This document shows, piece by piece, positions 43,925 to 51,905 of a stretch of 64,000 bases of DNA. The notes beneath the pieces were generated by a model that searched no databases, was not told the origin of the DNA, and saw only the letters and a program-made list of their open reading frames with translations. How positions within the stretch are numbered: the first letter of the stretch is position 1; every line of letters begins with the position of its first letter. The position numbers and the translations under genes are program-made. This DNA comes from JAGIBJ01 sp032119595. Lineage in GTDB: Bacteria > Actinomycetota > Thermoleophilia > Solirubrobacterales > Solirubrobacteraceae. Location of the stretch: NCBI GenBank assembly GCA_032119595.1, contig JAUMBQ010000006.1, positions 1,426,001 through 1,490,000 on the forward strand. The letters run 5' to 3'.

Positions 43925-45055
43925 TCAGGAGACCTCCATGGTCGTCTGGGTCGGCGAAGGAGCTACGCAGTCGGCGAGGACGACGCGATTGCGACCGCCG
44001 CGCTTCGCGGCGTAGAGCGCGCGGTCGGCGGCGCCCCATGGATCGCGGCTCGCGGCGCTGTTGGCGATGCCGATGCTCACGGTGAATGGCGGACCAGCAG
44101 CGCTGGATCCCGCTTCGACGGCATGCCGAATCCGATCGGCGACGAGCAGCGCATCGGCGGGAGCGATCGCGGGGAGCAACACGGCGAACTCCTCGCCGCC
44201 GACCCGACCGAACACGTCCTCCTCGCGCAAGGCACTGCGGACGACGTCGCTGAGGTGCCGCAGCGCGGCGTCGCCGGCCGGGTGGCCGTACTGATCGTTG
44301 ACCGCTTTGAAGTGGTCGACATCGAGGAGGAGCAGCGCCGCCTGATGGCTGGCGTGCCGCGTGCCGGCGGCGTCGGCGGCCTGCGCAAACGCTCGCTCAA
44401 AGCCACCACGGTTCAGCGCGCCGGTCAGCGCATCGTGCGAGGCGAGGCGCTCGAGATCGCCAAAGAGCTGTGCGGCCATGGCCCGGAGTCGTCGGGTCGC
44501 GACGACTACCGCGCTGGCGACCGCCGAGAACTCGATGAACGTGACCGGTGCGTTCTCGGTCTGCGCGCCAGCCAAGAGCGCGACGCCGAAGAGCACGATG
44601 GCGAAGGCGGTCGTGACGATGAGATAGCGCGTGGTGGCGTGGTAGGCGCTCAGCATCAGCGGCCAGAAGTAGAAGAGCGGCGCGAGGCCCATCGGGCGCG
44701 CGACCGTGACCGCGAAGGTCAGCAGGATGATGATCGTTGCGATGCCCGCGTCGACCGATCGCTGTCCGGCACGAGGCGAGAAGCGAAGCGCGACGCCGAT
44801 GGCGAAGGCGACGAGTCCGATCCCGATCAGGTAGGGCTCATCCGACTCATCGGGTGCAGGCAGCGCGAGGGTGACGGCGATCACGAGGGCGCCGAGGATG
44901 AACTGGAGGCCGAGGATCTTCGCCAGGGATCGGTGGTCCGGCTGCGTCGCCGTCCAGCTCCGGTGCGGGGCGTGCGGGTGGGTCAGACCCTTCCAGGCCG
45001 CGCTGAGGCGCGGACTCGCGCGCGTGAACAAGCCGGAGGGCATCGGAGGATGCAT
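43925..45055 (-). CDS. Membrane diguanylate cyclase (GGDEF, catalytically intact)
   Basis: 376 residues. About six transmembrane helices (about 45-190) precede a GGDEF domain. The domain has LLLDVDHFKAVNDQYGH, the active-site motif GGEEF (286-290) and an RxxD inhibitory site (R277-D280) five residues before it. It should condense two GTP into c-di-GMP and be subject to product inhibition. The short loops suggest a membrane sensor for an unknown signal. It is the only clearly canonical cyclase of the five GGDEF-like genes in this region. Confidence 0.9.
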   Translation of the reverse strand: MHPPMPSGLFTRASPRLSAAWKGLTHPHAPHRSWTATQPDHRSLAKILGLQFILGALVIAVTLALPAPDESDEPYLIGIGLVAFAIGVALRFSPRAGQRSVDAGIATIIILLTFAVTVARPMGLAPLFYFWPLMLSAYHATTRYLIVTTAFAIVLFGVALLAGAQTENAPVTFIEFSAVASAVVVATRRLRAMAAQLFGDLERLASHDALTGALNRGGFERAFAQAADAAGTRHASHQAALLLLDVDHFKAVNDQYGHPAGDAALRHLSDVVRSALREEDVFGRVGGEEFAVLLPAIAPADALLVADRIRHAVEAGSSAAGPPFTVSIGIANSAASRDPWGAADRALYAAKRGGRNRVVLADCVAPSPTQTTMEVS

Positions 45056-45216
45056 CGACGCCCCCGCGCGACCCTAAAGCGCTGTCTATACCACTGACGC
45101 GATCTCTGGACGAACGGCCACAGCCAGTTGGCCGACCGCAGGGCGCGTTGGGGCGCTGCGGGCGACCCGTCTACGACGTCCGTCGAGCGCGAACGACCGC
45201 TGGCGCGCAGGCCGCG

Positions 45217-45861
45217 TCAGCGATCCATCCAGGCCAGCACGGCGAGGACGCGGCGGTGGTCGCTGCCGGTGTTCGTGAGGCCGAGCTTCTCGAAGATGCC
45301 GGTCACGTGGCGCTCTACGGCTCGCTCCGACAGGAAGAGCTCTCCGGAGATGGCGCGGTTGGTGCGCCCCTCGGCCATCCGCTGCAGGACCTCGGTTTCC
45401 CGGTCGGTGAGCGACGCGAGCGGACCATCGGACGACTTTCGGCCGAGCATGAGCGACACGACCTCGGGATCGAGGACCGACCCGCCGTTGCCGACGCGCC
45501 GCACGGCCTCGATGAAGCGGTCGGGATCGGCGACGCGATCCTTCAGCAGGTATCCGGCGCCCTCGGCACCGGAGGCGAGCAGCCGCTGGGCGTAGTGCTC
45601 TTCCACGTACTGCGAGAGCACGAGCATCCCGATGTGCGGCAGCTCTGCGCGCAGGATCTCGGCGGCAGCCAGGCCGTCATCCTCGCCGCGGGGCGGCATG
45701 CGGATGTCGACGACGGCGACATCCGGCTTGTGCGCGCGGACCTTGCGAAGGAGGTCGTCTGCGTCGCCCGCCTCGGCCACGACTTCGATGCCGCCGCTCT
45801 CGAGCACGCGCACGATGCCGGCGCGCAGGAGGGGAGCATCTTCAGCTACGACGACGCGCAT
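45217..45861 (-). CDS. NarL/FixJ-type response regulator
   Basis: 214 residues. The receiver domain has D8, phospho-acceptor D52 and K107. The C-terminal LuxR-type helix-turn-helix reads LTDRETEVLQRMAEGRTNRAISGELFLSERAVERHV. Its start overlaps the histidine kinase gene by 16 nt, so the two form one operon and surely one phosphorelay. Target promoters are unknown. Confidence 0.93.
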   Translation of the reverse strand: MRVVVAEDAPLLRAGIVRVLESGGIEVVAEAGDADDLLRKVRAHKPDVAVVDIRMPPRGEDDGLAAAEILRAELPHIGMLVLSQYVEEHYAQRLLASGAEGAGYLLKDRVADPDRFIEAVRRVGNGGSVLDPEVVSLMLGRKSSDGPLASLTDRETEVLQRMAEGRTNRAISGELFLSERAVERHVTGIFEKLGLTNTGSDHRRVLAVLAWMDR

Positions 45862-46898
45862 GGGAGATCCGCCAGGAGGGTGGTGCCGCCGCCGGGCGGG
45901 CTGATGATGGTCAAGGAGCCGTCGAGGGCGCCGATGCGGTCGGCCAGGCCGCGGAGGCCGGAGCCGGCCGTGGGGTCAGCGCCGCCGTCGCCGTCGTCGC
46001 GGACTTCGACCCGAAGCCGCGGCTCGCCGTCAGCACCCGTCGGGTCACAGCCGAGGCTGACCCACGCCGACGCGGCTGATGCCGAGCGGGCGATGTTGGT
46101 GAGGCCTTCGGACACGGTGAAGTACGCCGTCGCTTCCACCGACGCCGGCAGTCGATGGTCCGGGAGCTGGTCGAGATCGAGCTCCACGCTGACCGGTGAC
46201 CGGCCAATGAGACTGCGCAGCGCCGGCCGGAGGCCGCCTTCGGTCAGGACCGCGGGATGGATGCCACGGGCGAGGTCGCGGAGTTCGGCGGTCGCGCGGT
46301 GGAGATCGGCGCTGGCCTCGTCGAGCAGCTCGGCCGCCCCCGCGGGGTCGGAATCGACGAGGTCCCTGGCGAGCCGCAAGGTGAGTGCGAGCCCGACGAG
46401 ATGCTGCTGGGCACCGTCATGGAGGTCGCGCTCCAGGCGTCGGCGGCTCTCGTCGGCGGCTGCCACGATCCGGGCGCGCGACTCGCGGAGTTCCTGCTCC
46501 GACGTGATCCGCTCGGTGATGTCGCGCAGGTACCCGACGAAAAGCTGGGCGCCCGGGATGTCGGCTCGGGTGATCGTCAGCTCAACCGGGAACTCCGTGC
46601 CGTCGGCGCGCATGCCTTGGATCTCGATCCGGCGGTTCAGGACGCGTGCATCGCCAGAGGCCAAGTACCGCTGAAGGCCCGCGTTGTGGCGATCGCGCAG
46701 CGACGGCGGCACGATCAGTTCGCCCATCTCGCGGCCGACGGCCTCCGCGGCCGTGTATCCGAAGGTCAACTCCGCGGCGGGGTTGAAGTCGACCACGTAG
46801 CCGCGGTGATCGATGGTGATCGCGCAATCGAGGGCGGAATGCAGGACCGCCCGAGCAAGGCCGAAGTGCTCGTCGTCGATCAGGCTCGGAGTGGTCAT
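45846..46898 (-). CDS. PAS-domain histidine kinase (NarX-like, HisKA_3)
   Basis: 350 residues and no membrane segment, so it is cytoplasmic. An N-terminal PAS domain (about 12-130: HRGYVVDFNPAAELTFGYTAAEAVGR..GYLRDITER) is followed by a HisKA_3 segment with phospho-acceptor H160 in ERDLHDGAQQH and an HATPase domain (ASVEATAYFTVSEGLTNIARS, VRDDGDGGA, GSGLRGLADRI). The PAS could bind a small ligand or cofactor; the Cys at 25 is the only obvious redox residue. It is co-transcribed with the regulator downstream. Confidence 0.93.
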   Translation of the reverse strand: MTTPSLIDDEHFGLARAVLHSALDCAITIDHRGYVVDFNPAAELTFGYTAAEAVGREMGELIVPPSLRDRHNAGLQRYLASGDARVLNRRIEIQGMRADGTEFPVELTITRADIPGAQLFVGYLRDITERITSEQELRESRARIVAAADESRRRLERDLHDGAQQHLVGLALTLRLARDLVDSDPAGAAELLDEASADLHRATAELRDLARGIHPAVLTEGGLRPALRSLIGRSPVSVELDLDQLPDHRLPASVEATAYFTVSEGLTNIARSASAASAWVSLGCDPTGADGEPRLRVEVRDDGDGGADPTAGSGLRGLADRIGALDGSLTIISPPGGGTTLLADLPCASS

Positions 46899-46985
46899 GG
46901 TTCTGGCGAGTGTACGCGGGCCTGGCGCGTCGGCACCAGAAAATGGGCCGAGATGACCGCGCCCTCCGGCCTCCCGTCGTGGGGC

Positions 46986-47363
46986 TCAGGCGTGGGGATC
47001 TGCTGCGAGGAGCGCTCCGAGCGCCGCACCGGACAGCTCCGACTTCGGGAGGAACCCGGTGACCCCGGTGCGTTCGAGGGTTTGGCCGAGGTCGGCTGCG
47101 TCGTAGGTCGAGGTCAGCACGACCTGGGCCTTGGGGTCTCCCAGGGCAAACTCCGCGGCGGCTTCGAGGCCTGATCCGTCGGGCAGATGGATGTCCAAGA
47201 GGACCACGTCCGGGTGCAGTCGGACGGTCTCGGTGAGGCCCTCGGCGAGGTCGCTGGCCTCCCCGATCACGTGGTAGCCGCCCGATTCCAGGGCGCGCTT
47301 GGCGCGGGTTCGGAATCCGGCGTGGTCGTCGACGATGAGAACGGTGGTCGGCACTGCGGTCAT
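46986..47363 (-). CDS. Single-domain response regulator (receiver only)
   Basis: 125 residues from the ATG at 47363, where the first beta strand (TTVLIVDDH) begins. It has D12, D13, D57 (LLDIHLP) and K107. There is no output domain, so it probably acts by protein contact or as a phosphate sink, perhaps for the adjacent kinase. It is 87 nt upstream of the kinase gene on the same strand. Confidence 0.88.
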   Translation of the reverse strand: MTAVPTTVLIVDDHAGFRTRAKRALESGGYHVIGEASDLAEGLTETVRLHPDVVLLDIHLPDGSGLEAAAEFALGDPKAQVVLTSTYDAADLGQTLERTGVTGFLPKSELSGAALGALLAADPHA

Positions 47364-47524
47364 TGTCGTGCCTGAGGGCGCGCCAGATACGTCGGTTGTC
47401 CGCCGATCTCCCTCAAATCGAGCGACCACGCGCCAGTTCGGCGGGCCCAGCGATTCGTCCGGAATGCGGTCGAGTATCAGGCGGGCGGTGGCGCGCCAGG
47501 CTGCGCCTGAGTAGCGTCGCCCCG

Positions 47525-47911
47525 ATGCGGAGGTTCTCGCAACGCAGTCGGCCGCCGACCGGCGTCAAGGCGCACCTGCGGTCGGTCCGCAGTCCCGAGG
47601 TCGCCGATCTTGAGCGCTGGTCTGCTCCGGCCTCGTTCTCGCTGTACCTGCAGCTGCTCGTCGGCCCCGAGGGCGAGCCCGGGGAGGAGTCGTTCGGACT
47701 CACGCTCTGCACCCCGGATCGGCTCGCGTTGCAGGCCTCGAAGGAGGGCGTCACCGACGGTCGTCACCATTTCGTCGTCGACCGCTACGACTACGCGCAG
47801 TTCGATCGCTACATCCGTCGGCGGGTGGCCTCATGCGAGGGCGCGACCTGGGACGAGGTGGCTGCGCAGCTCAGTCGTCTGGGTCGGTGGGAGTTCGAGG
47901 ACGCCGAGTAG
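47525..47911 (+). CDS. Imm8-family immunity-like protein, orphan
   Basis: 128 residues from the ATG at 47525. The order of motifs VKAHLRSV..SPEVADLE, SLYLQLLVGPEGEPGEESFGLTLCTP, RHHFVVDRYDY, VASCEGATWDEVAAQLSRLGRWEFED matches the Imm8 family of polymorphic-toxin immunity proteins closely. No toxin gene lies beside it. It is divergent from the lone receiver gene. Confidence 0.75.
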   Translation: MRRFSQRSRPPTGVKAHLRSVRSPEVADLERWSAPASFSLYLQLLVGPEGEPGEESFGLTLCTPDRLALQASKEGVTDGRHHFVVDRYDYAQFDRYIRRRVASCEGATWDEVAAQLSRLGRWEFEDAE

Positions 47912-47987
47912 CTGGTCGCAGCGCCGCTCGCTCGCAGCGCATCGCTCGCAGCGCCGCGCGGCCCGGAGCGTCGCCGCGGCGTCGCCC

Positions 47988-49118
47988 TCAGGCGGCGTGA
48001 ATCTGTGGTGCTGGGTATTCGTCGTACGGGGCGGGCTCGGTCTCGGCCTGCGTCTCCGTCTCGGCGAGGACCACGCGGTTGCTGCCAGCGGCCTTCGCAA
48101 GGCTCAGTGCGCGCTCAGCGGCCGCCCACGGGTCGCTGAAGGCATGGCCACCAGTCACGCCGATGCTCACCGTGAAGCCGGCGCCGGCCGCGTGGGTGCG
48201 TTCCGCAACGGCCGCACGGATGCGCTCGGCAGCAACGAGCGCTTCCGGTCCGCTGGTGGCGGGGAAGAGCAGGCCGAAGTCTTCGCCCTCCAGGCGCCCG
48301 AATGCGTCCGTCTCGCGGATGCATTCGTAGACGATCTGGGCGAGATGGCGCAGGGCAGCGTCGCCGGCTTCGTGGCCGTGCTGCAGGTTGAGGCGCTGGA
48401 AGCCGTCGACATCCAGAAGGAGGAGCGAGGACTCAAGGCGGCGGTTCATCCCGTTGCCGACCCAGGCTGAGAATGCGCGCTCGAAGGCGGCCCGGTTGAG
48501 CGCGCCGGTGAGCGCGTCACGCGATGAGAACTCCTCGAGTTCGCCGAACAGGCGAGCGGCCTCGGCGCGGACGCGGCGGTACGCGAGCGTGGCGCCGAGA
48601 CTGATGACGGTGAAGATCGCCACGGACGCGATCGGCGTGTGGGTTTGCGCCGTGGTCGCGGCCGCAAAGCCGAAGGTGATGAGGGCGAGGGCGGCATTTG
48701 TGGCGAGCCGGCCGGGGAGCGCGAAGTGCGCGCTGAGGAGCAGCGGCCAGAGCAGAAGCATCGGCGTGAGCTCCATCGGGCGAGCGATCATCACCGTCCC
48801 GGAGACCAGGAGGATCGCCGCCGTGATGCTGCGGTCGATGGCCAGTTCGCCCGCGTCCATCGCGAATCGAAGGTAGACGCCGAAGCCGAAGGCGGCTGCA
48901 GCGATGCCATAGAGGTACCCGGCGTTCGACACGGAGTCCGGAGCGCCGGTCGCGACGGCGGCCGCGATCGTTGCGGCGATCAGGAACTGCCAGCCGAGGT
49001 GGTGGGCGGCGCTGCGGCGGCCGGGTTGGGTCGCGGTCCAAGCGCGCTTGGTTGGCCCGTCGAGGTCCGGGATCGGACGGAGCAGGCGCCGCGAGGCATC
49101 GATGATGGACTGACCCAT
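47988..49118 (-). CDS. Membrane GGDEF-like protein with altered motif
   Basis: 376 residues from the ATG at 49118. It has the same layout as the intact cyclase at 43925: an N-terminal tail, about six membrane helices, then a GGDEF-like domain. LLLDVDGFQRLNLQHGH keeps the metal Asp residues, but the signature is EGEDF (277-281) instead of GGDEF. The RxxD motif (R268-D271) is intact. The loss of the first Gly may lower or abolish cyclase activity. A Glu/Thr-rich tail follows the domain. It is paralogous to 43925. Confidence 0.85.
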   Translation of the reverse strand: MGQSIIDASRRLLRPIPDLDGPTKRAWTATQPGRRSAAHHLGWQFLIAATIAAAVATGAPDSVSNAGYLYGIAAAAFGFGVYLRFAMDAGELAIDRSITAAILLVSGTVMIARPMELTPMLLLWPLLLSAHFALPGRLATNAALALITFGFAAATTAQTHTPIASVAIFTVISLGATLAYRRVRAEAARLFGELEEFSSRDALTGALNRAAFERAFSAWVGNGMNRRLESSLLLLDVDGFQRLNLQHGHEAGDAALRHLAQIVYECIRETDAFGRLEGEDFGLLFPATSGPEALVAAERIRAAVAERTHAAGAGFTVSIGVTGGHAFSDPWAAAERALSLAKAAGSNRVVLAETETQAETEPAPYDEYPAPQIHAA

Positions 49119-49213
49119 GCCCCATCTATCGGGCAAACTGGTGGCATCAGTGAGTATGAGAACGGTGGTTCCGGCGCACTCCGAAGTGTCCGTTTCGCCA
49201 GGCGGGCGTTGAC

Positions 49214-49750
49214 CTAAGGCCGTTGTGGAACGCCGGCCACGACGATGCGATTGCCGCCCTCGAGCTGGGCGTCGTCGAGCGCCTGCGAGGCCATCGCCCA
49301 CGGATCGGTCAGTAGCCCGGTCGCGAGCCCGATGCTCACGGTCACCGGGAAACCGGTCTTCGGTGTCCGCTCGCTCGTTGCGGCGCGGATGCGGCGGCAC
49401 ACGTGCTCGGCCTGCTGGGCCGGGGTTGACGGCAGCAGGACGCCGAGCGTGTCGTCATCGACGCGTCCGAGGACGTCGGTGGCCCGCAGGCACGAGCCGG
49501 TGATGTCGGCGATGGTCTTGAGGACGGCTTCGGCTTGGCGCCGGCTTGGGCGCGCCGTGCGGCCACCGCGCGTCGTCCAGTCGATTCGCACGAGGACTAG
49601 CGACGACGACGGTCGACGGGCCGACGCTCCGCCGCCGAGCCACGCGGCGACGGCCCGCTCAAATGCGGAGGGGTGCAGGGTGCCCGTGATCGGGTCGCGA
49701 GAGTTGATGGCCTCGCGGAGCACGGAGAAGAGGGAGCGCGGCTGGCTCAT
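49214..49750 (-). CDS. Soluble degenerate GGDEF protein A
   Basis: 178 residues from the ATG at 49750. The first 25 residues (LREAINSRDPITGTLHPSAFERAV) correspond to the start of a GGDEF domain (SRDALTGALNRAAFERAF in the neighbours). The active-site motif is replaced by DDDTL (98-102) and the DxD metal segment by VRIDW. The RxxD inhibitory motif remains (R89-D92), as does the C-terminal DPWAMASQAL..GGNRIVVA. Cyclase activity is not expected; c-di-GMP binding is possible. There is no membrane part. Confidence 0.75.
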   Translation of the reverse strand: MSQPRSLFSVLREAINSRDPITGTLHPSAFERAVAAWLGGGASARRPSSSLVLVRIDWTTRGGRTARPSRRQAEAVLKTIADITGSCLRATDVLGRVDDDTLGVLLPSTPAQQAEHVCRRIRAATSERTPKTGFPVTVSIGLATGLLTDPWAMASQALDDAQLEGGNRIVVAGVPQRP

Positions 49751-49814
49751 ACCTCGGGTGATCGGCCGCTGGCACCGCACCTGAACCAGCGGCCGGGGGA
49801 ACGCCCCCGCGAGG

Positions 49815-50369
49815 TTATGCCGCGAGGCGAAGGTCCTCGTGGTGGTGCGAATCGCCGATGATGGTCACGTCGCCGCCTTGATCCTGCGCGGTGTGGAGGG
49901 CGGCTTTGGCGTCGTGCCACGGGTCCTCGGAGATTGCCTGCGTCAGGCCAATGCTCAAGGTGACGGGCTGACCGCGGAAACGCAGGCGGGTGCTCACGGC
50001 GGCGCGGACGCGGCGGGCGATCTGCTCGGCGGTGTGGGTGGAGGTACTGCGCAGCAGCAGGCCCAGGGTCGTGGCATCGGCGCGACCGAAGACGTCGCTG
50101 GCGCGAAGGCTCGTGGAGATGCAGGCGGAGGCGGCTCGCATCAAGTCAGCACGCTCGCGGCGCGTCGGCGGAGCATCCTCGGTCGTGGCCGGCCAATCCA
50201 AGGTCATGAGGAGGAGCGGCGAGGACCGCGTCTGCCCGGGAGTGCCGCCATGAGCCCACGCGTCCACGGCACGGCGGAAGGTGGTCGGCGCGAGGGCCCC
50301 GGTGTACAGGTCGTGGGTCTCGTCGGAGGCCTCGGACAGGACAACCGAGAGGGCGGAGAGGTGGCTCAT
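49815..50369 (-). CDS. Soluble degenerate GGDEF protein B
   Basis: 184 residues from the ATG at 50369, chosen by alignment with protein A; ATG codons at 50381 and 50405 are alternatives. The GGDEF motif is DATTL (98-102), the metal segment is MTLDW, and RxxD is kept (R89-D92) at exactly the same position as in protein A. The C-terminal DPWHDAKAALHTAQDQGGDVTIIG matches the family end. It lies 65 nt upstream of protein A on the same strand, probably co-transcribed. Confidence 0.72.
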   Translation of the reverse strand: MSHLSALSVVLSEASDETHDLYTGALAPTTFRRAVDAWAHGGTPGQTRSSPLLLMTLDWPATTEDAPPTRRERADLMRAASACISTSLRASDVFGRADATTLGLLLRSTSTHTAEQIARRVRAAVSTRLRFRGQPVTLSIGLTQAISEDPWHDAKAALHTAQDQGGDVTIIGDSHHHEDLRLAA

Positions 50370-50548
50370 GGTCGGGGTCATCGGGAGTTCGAAACCGCTC
50401 CTCAACCCCTAGAGGTCCTACCAGTTACGCGCCATACCGAAACTGTGCTCCCCAGCACATTCAGGCTGGACCGAAGGTCTCGGCCAGTCGGCCCTGGCCG
50501 ATCGCCCGACCGACCGCCGTCGCGTCTGAGAAGCGCCCGCCGGCGTTG

Positions 50549-50574
50549 ATCGAGGCCCCGTGCGGGGCCTCGAT
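50549..50574. terminator. 12-bp hairpin after the lipoprotein gene
   Basis: ATCGAGGCCCCG (50549-50560) pairs perfectly with CGGGGCCTCGAT (50563-50574), separated by only 2 nt. It lies 18 nt beyond the minus-strand stop at 50592. Confidence 0.5.
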
Positions 50575-50591
50575 ACGGACGCTATTGACCG

Positions 50592-50972
50592 CTACTTCTT
50601 CTTTTTCTTCGTCGAGTCTTCTTCTTCCTCGGCGGTGGCCTCATCAGCGCCCGCAGCGCCCGTGACCTTGAGCTGGATGTCGTTCTCGCCCTCGACCTTG
50701 ACGAGCAGCAGCGTGCCGTTGTCGAGCGTGACGGGCGTGCCGACGGTCAGCTCGCCCTCCTTGCCTGCGAGCTTGACCTTGGCGGTCGTGCCGGAGGCGC
50801 TGACGAGTTCGAGGTCGCTGCCGCCCTCACCGCCGAGCTGAACGGTGGCGCCCACGCCGCTGAGGTCGATGTCGCACACCCCGTTCGAGCACTTTTGCGT
50901 CTGCGACGTGCACGCGGCGAGCCCCACCGCGGCGAGCAAGGTGGCAGTTCCGGTCAGCAATGAACGATGCAT
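50592..50972 (-). CDS. Small lipoprotein
   Basis: 126 residues from the ATG at 50972. The signal MHRSLLTGTATLLAAVGLAAC has a lipobox with Cys21 as the lipidated residue. Two further cysteines lie nearby (QKCSNGVC). The mature part is a predicted small beta sheet and ends in an acidic Ala/Glu stretch followed by five lysines. The function is unknown. It lies between degenerate GGDEF genes. Confidence 0.75.
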   Translation of the reverse strand: MHRSLLTGTATLLAAVGLAACTSQTQKCSNGVCDIDLSGVGATVQLGGEGGSDLELVSASGTTAKVKLAGKEGELTVGTPVTLDNGTLLLVKVEGENDIQLKVTGAAGADEATAEEEEDSTKKKKK

Positions 50973-51091
50973 CGCGCAAACGTACGCCTCTGAGCGGCGG
51001 CGCGCCACTCTTGTCGACGCCTGTCGGGCACCTGACCGGCGTTTGGCCAGTTCGCGACGGACGATCCAGCGTGGTCGCTCGGGTGCGCCAG

Positions 51092-51727
51092 CTATTGGGC
51101 GTCGTCGGCGACGGGCGGCTCGGGGGCGCCCGAGAGCGAGTCGACTCGCGCGGCTTCTCCGACCGGCGCAGCGTCATCGACGGCGTCGAGGGAGGTCGCG
51201 TAGCGCGCCGGCGCGACGACGACGCGGTCGCCGCCCGCCAGGCGGGCCTCGCGGAGTGCTTGCAGGGCCGCGAGCCACGGCTCGAGATTGCCAGCGCCAG
51301 AGACGCCGATCGTGGCGACGAGGTTGCCCTTTTGTGCCCGCGTGCTGCTGCGGAAGGCCTCCAGGATGCGCTCGGCAGCGCGCGTGCCCTGCGCCACGGG
51401 CGTCGACGGCAGCAAGACACCCAAGGTGTCGTCGTCGACGCGGCCAGGGATGTCGGTCGCGCGGAGCAGGGTCTGCACGGAGCGGGCGAGGTCCTCAAGG
51501 AGCTGGCGGTCGGGGCGCTCAGCCAGCGGCTTGCCGGCCTCGCCGACCTGCACCATCAGCAGGGTGGTCGCCGGGCGCCGGGCGTCGCCGCCACCGATCC
51601 AATCGTCGACCTTCCGCTCGAAGGCTTGGCGCTTGAGGAGGCCGGTCGTCAGGTCGCGCGTGTCGAGGACCTCGCGAACGGCAGCGATCAACGTCGAAAT
51701 CCTGCCCATGCCTTGATCATCGGCCAT
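51092..51727 (-). CDS. Soluble degenerate GGDEF protein C
   Basis: 211 residues from the ATG at 51727 (MADDQGMGRIS..); the ATG at 51709 would remove six residues. The motif is DDDTL (98-102), the metal segment is VQVGE, and RxxD is intact (R89-D92). Longer upstream frames overlap the carboxylase gene and are rejected. A ~40-residue acidic, Ala/Pro-rich tail after the domain is unique to this copy. Like proteins A and B it should not make c-di-GMP but may bind it. Confidence 0.75.
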   Translation of the reverse strand: MADDQGMGRISTLIAAVREVLDTRDLTTGLLKRQAFERKVDDWIGGGDARRPATTLLMVQVGEAGKPLAERPDRQLLEDLARSVQTLLRATDIPGRVDDDTLGVLLPSTPVAQGTRAAERILEAFRSSTRAQKGNLVATIGVSGAGNLEPWLAALQALREARLAGGDRVVVAPARYATSLDAVDDAAPVGEAARVDSLSGAPEPPVADDAQ

Positions 51728-51905
51728 TGGGCGGCGGACTTGCGTCGGGCCGCGTGGCGGGCAGCCGCAGCGCCTGCGGCTACTCGGAATTCCGGTGCTG
51801 GGGTGTCGCGTGATGCCGCCATCCGGGTACGCGGATTGGTGGTTTCTGCAAGTCGGCTCGCGACGGCAGGCCGGGGGACACCCTCGGGTAGGTAACATCG
51901 CGCCC

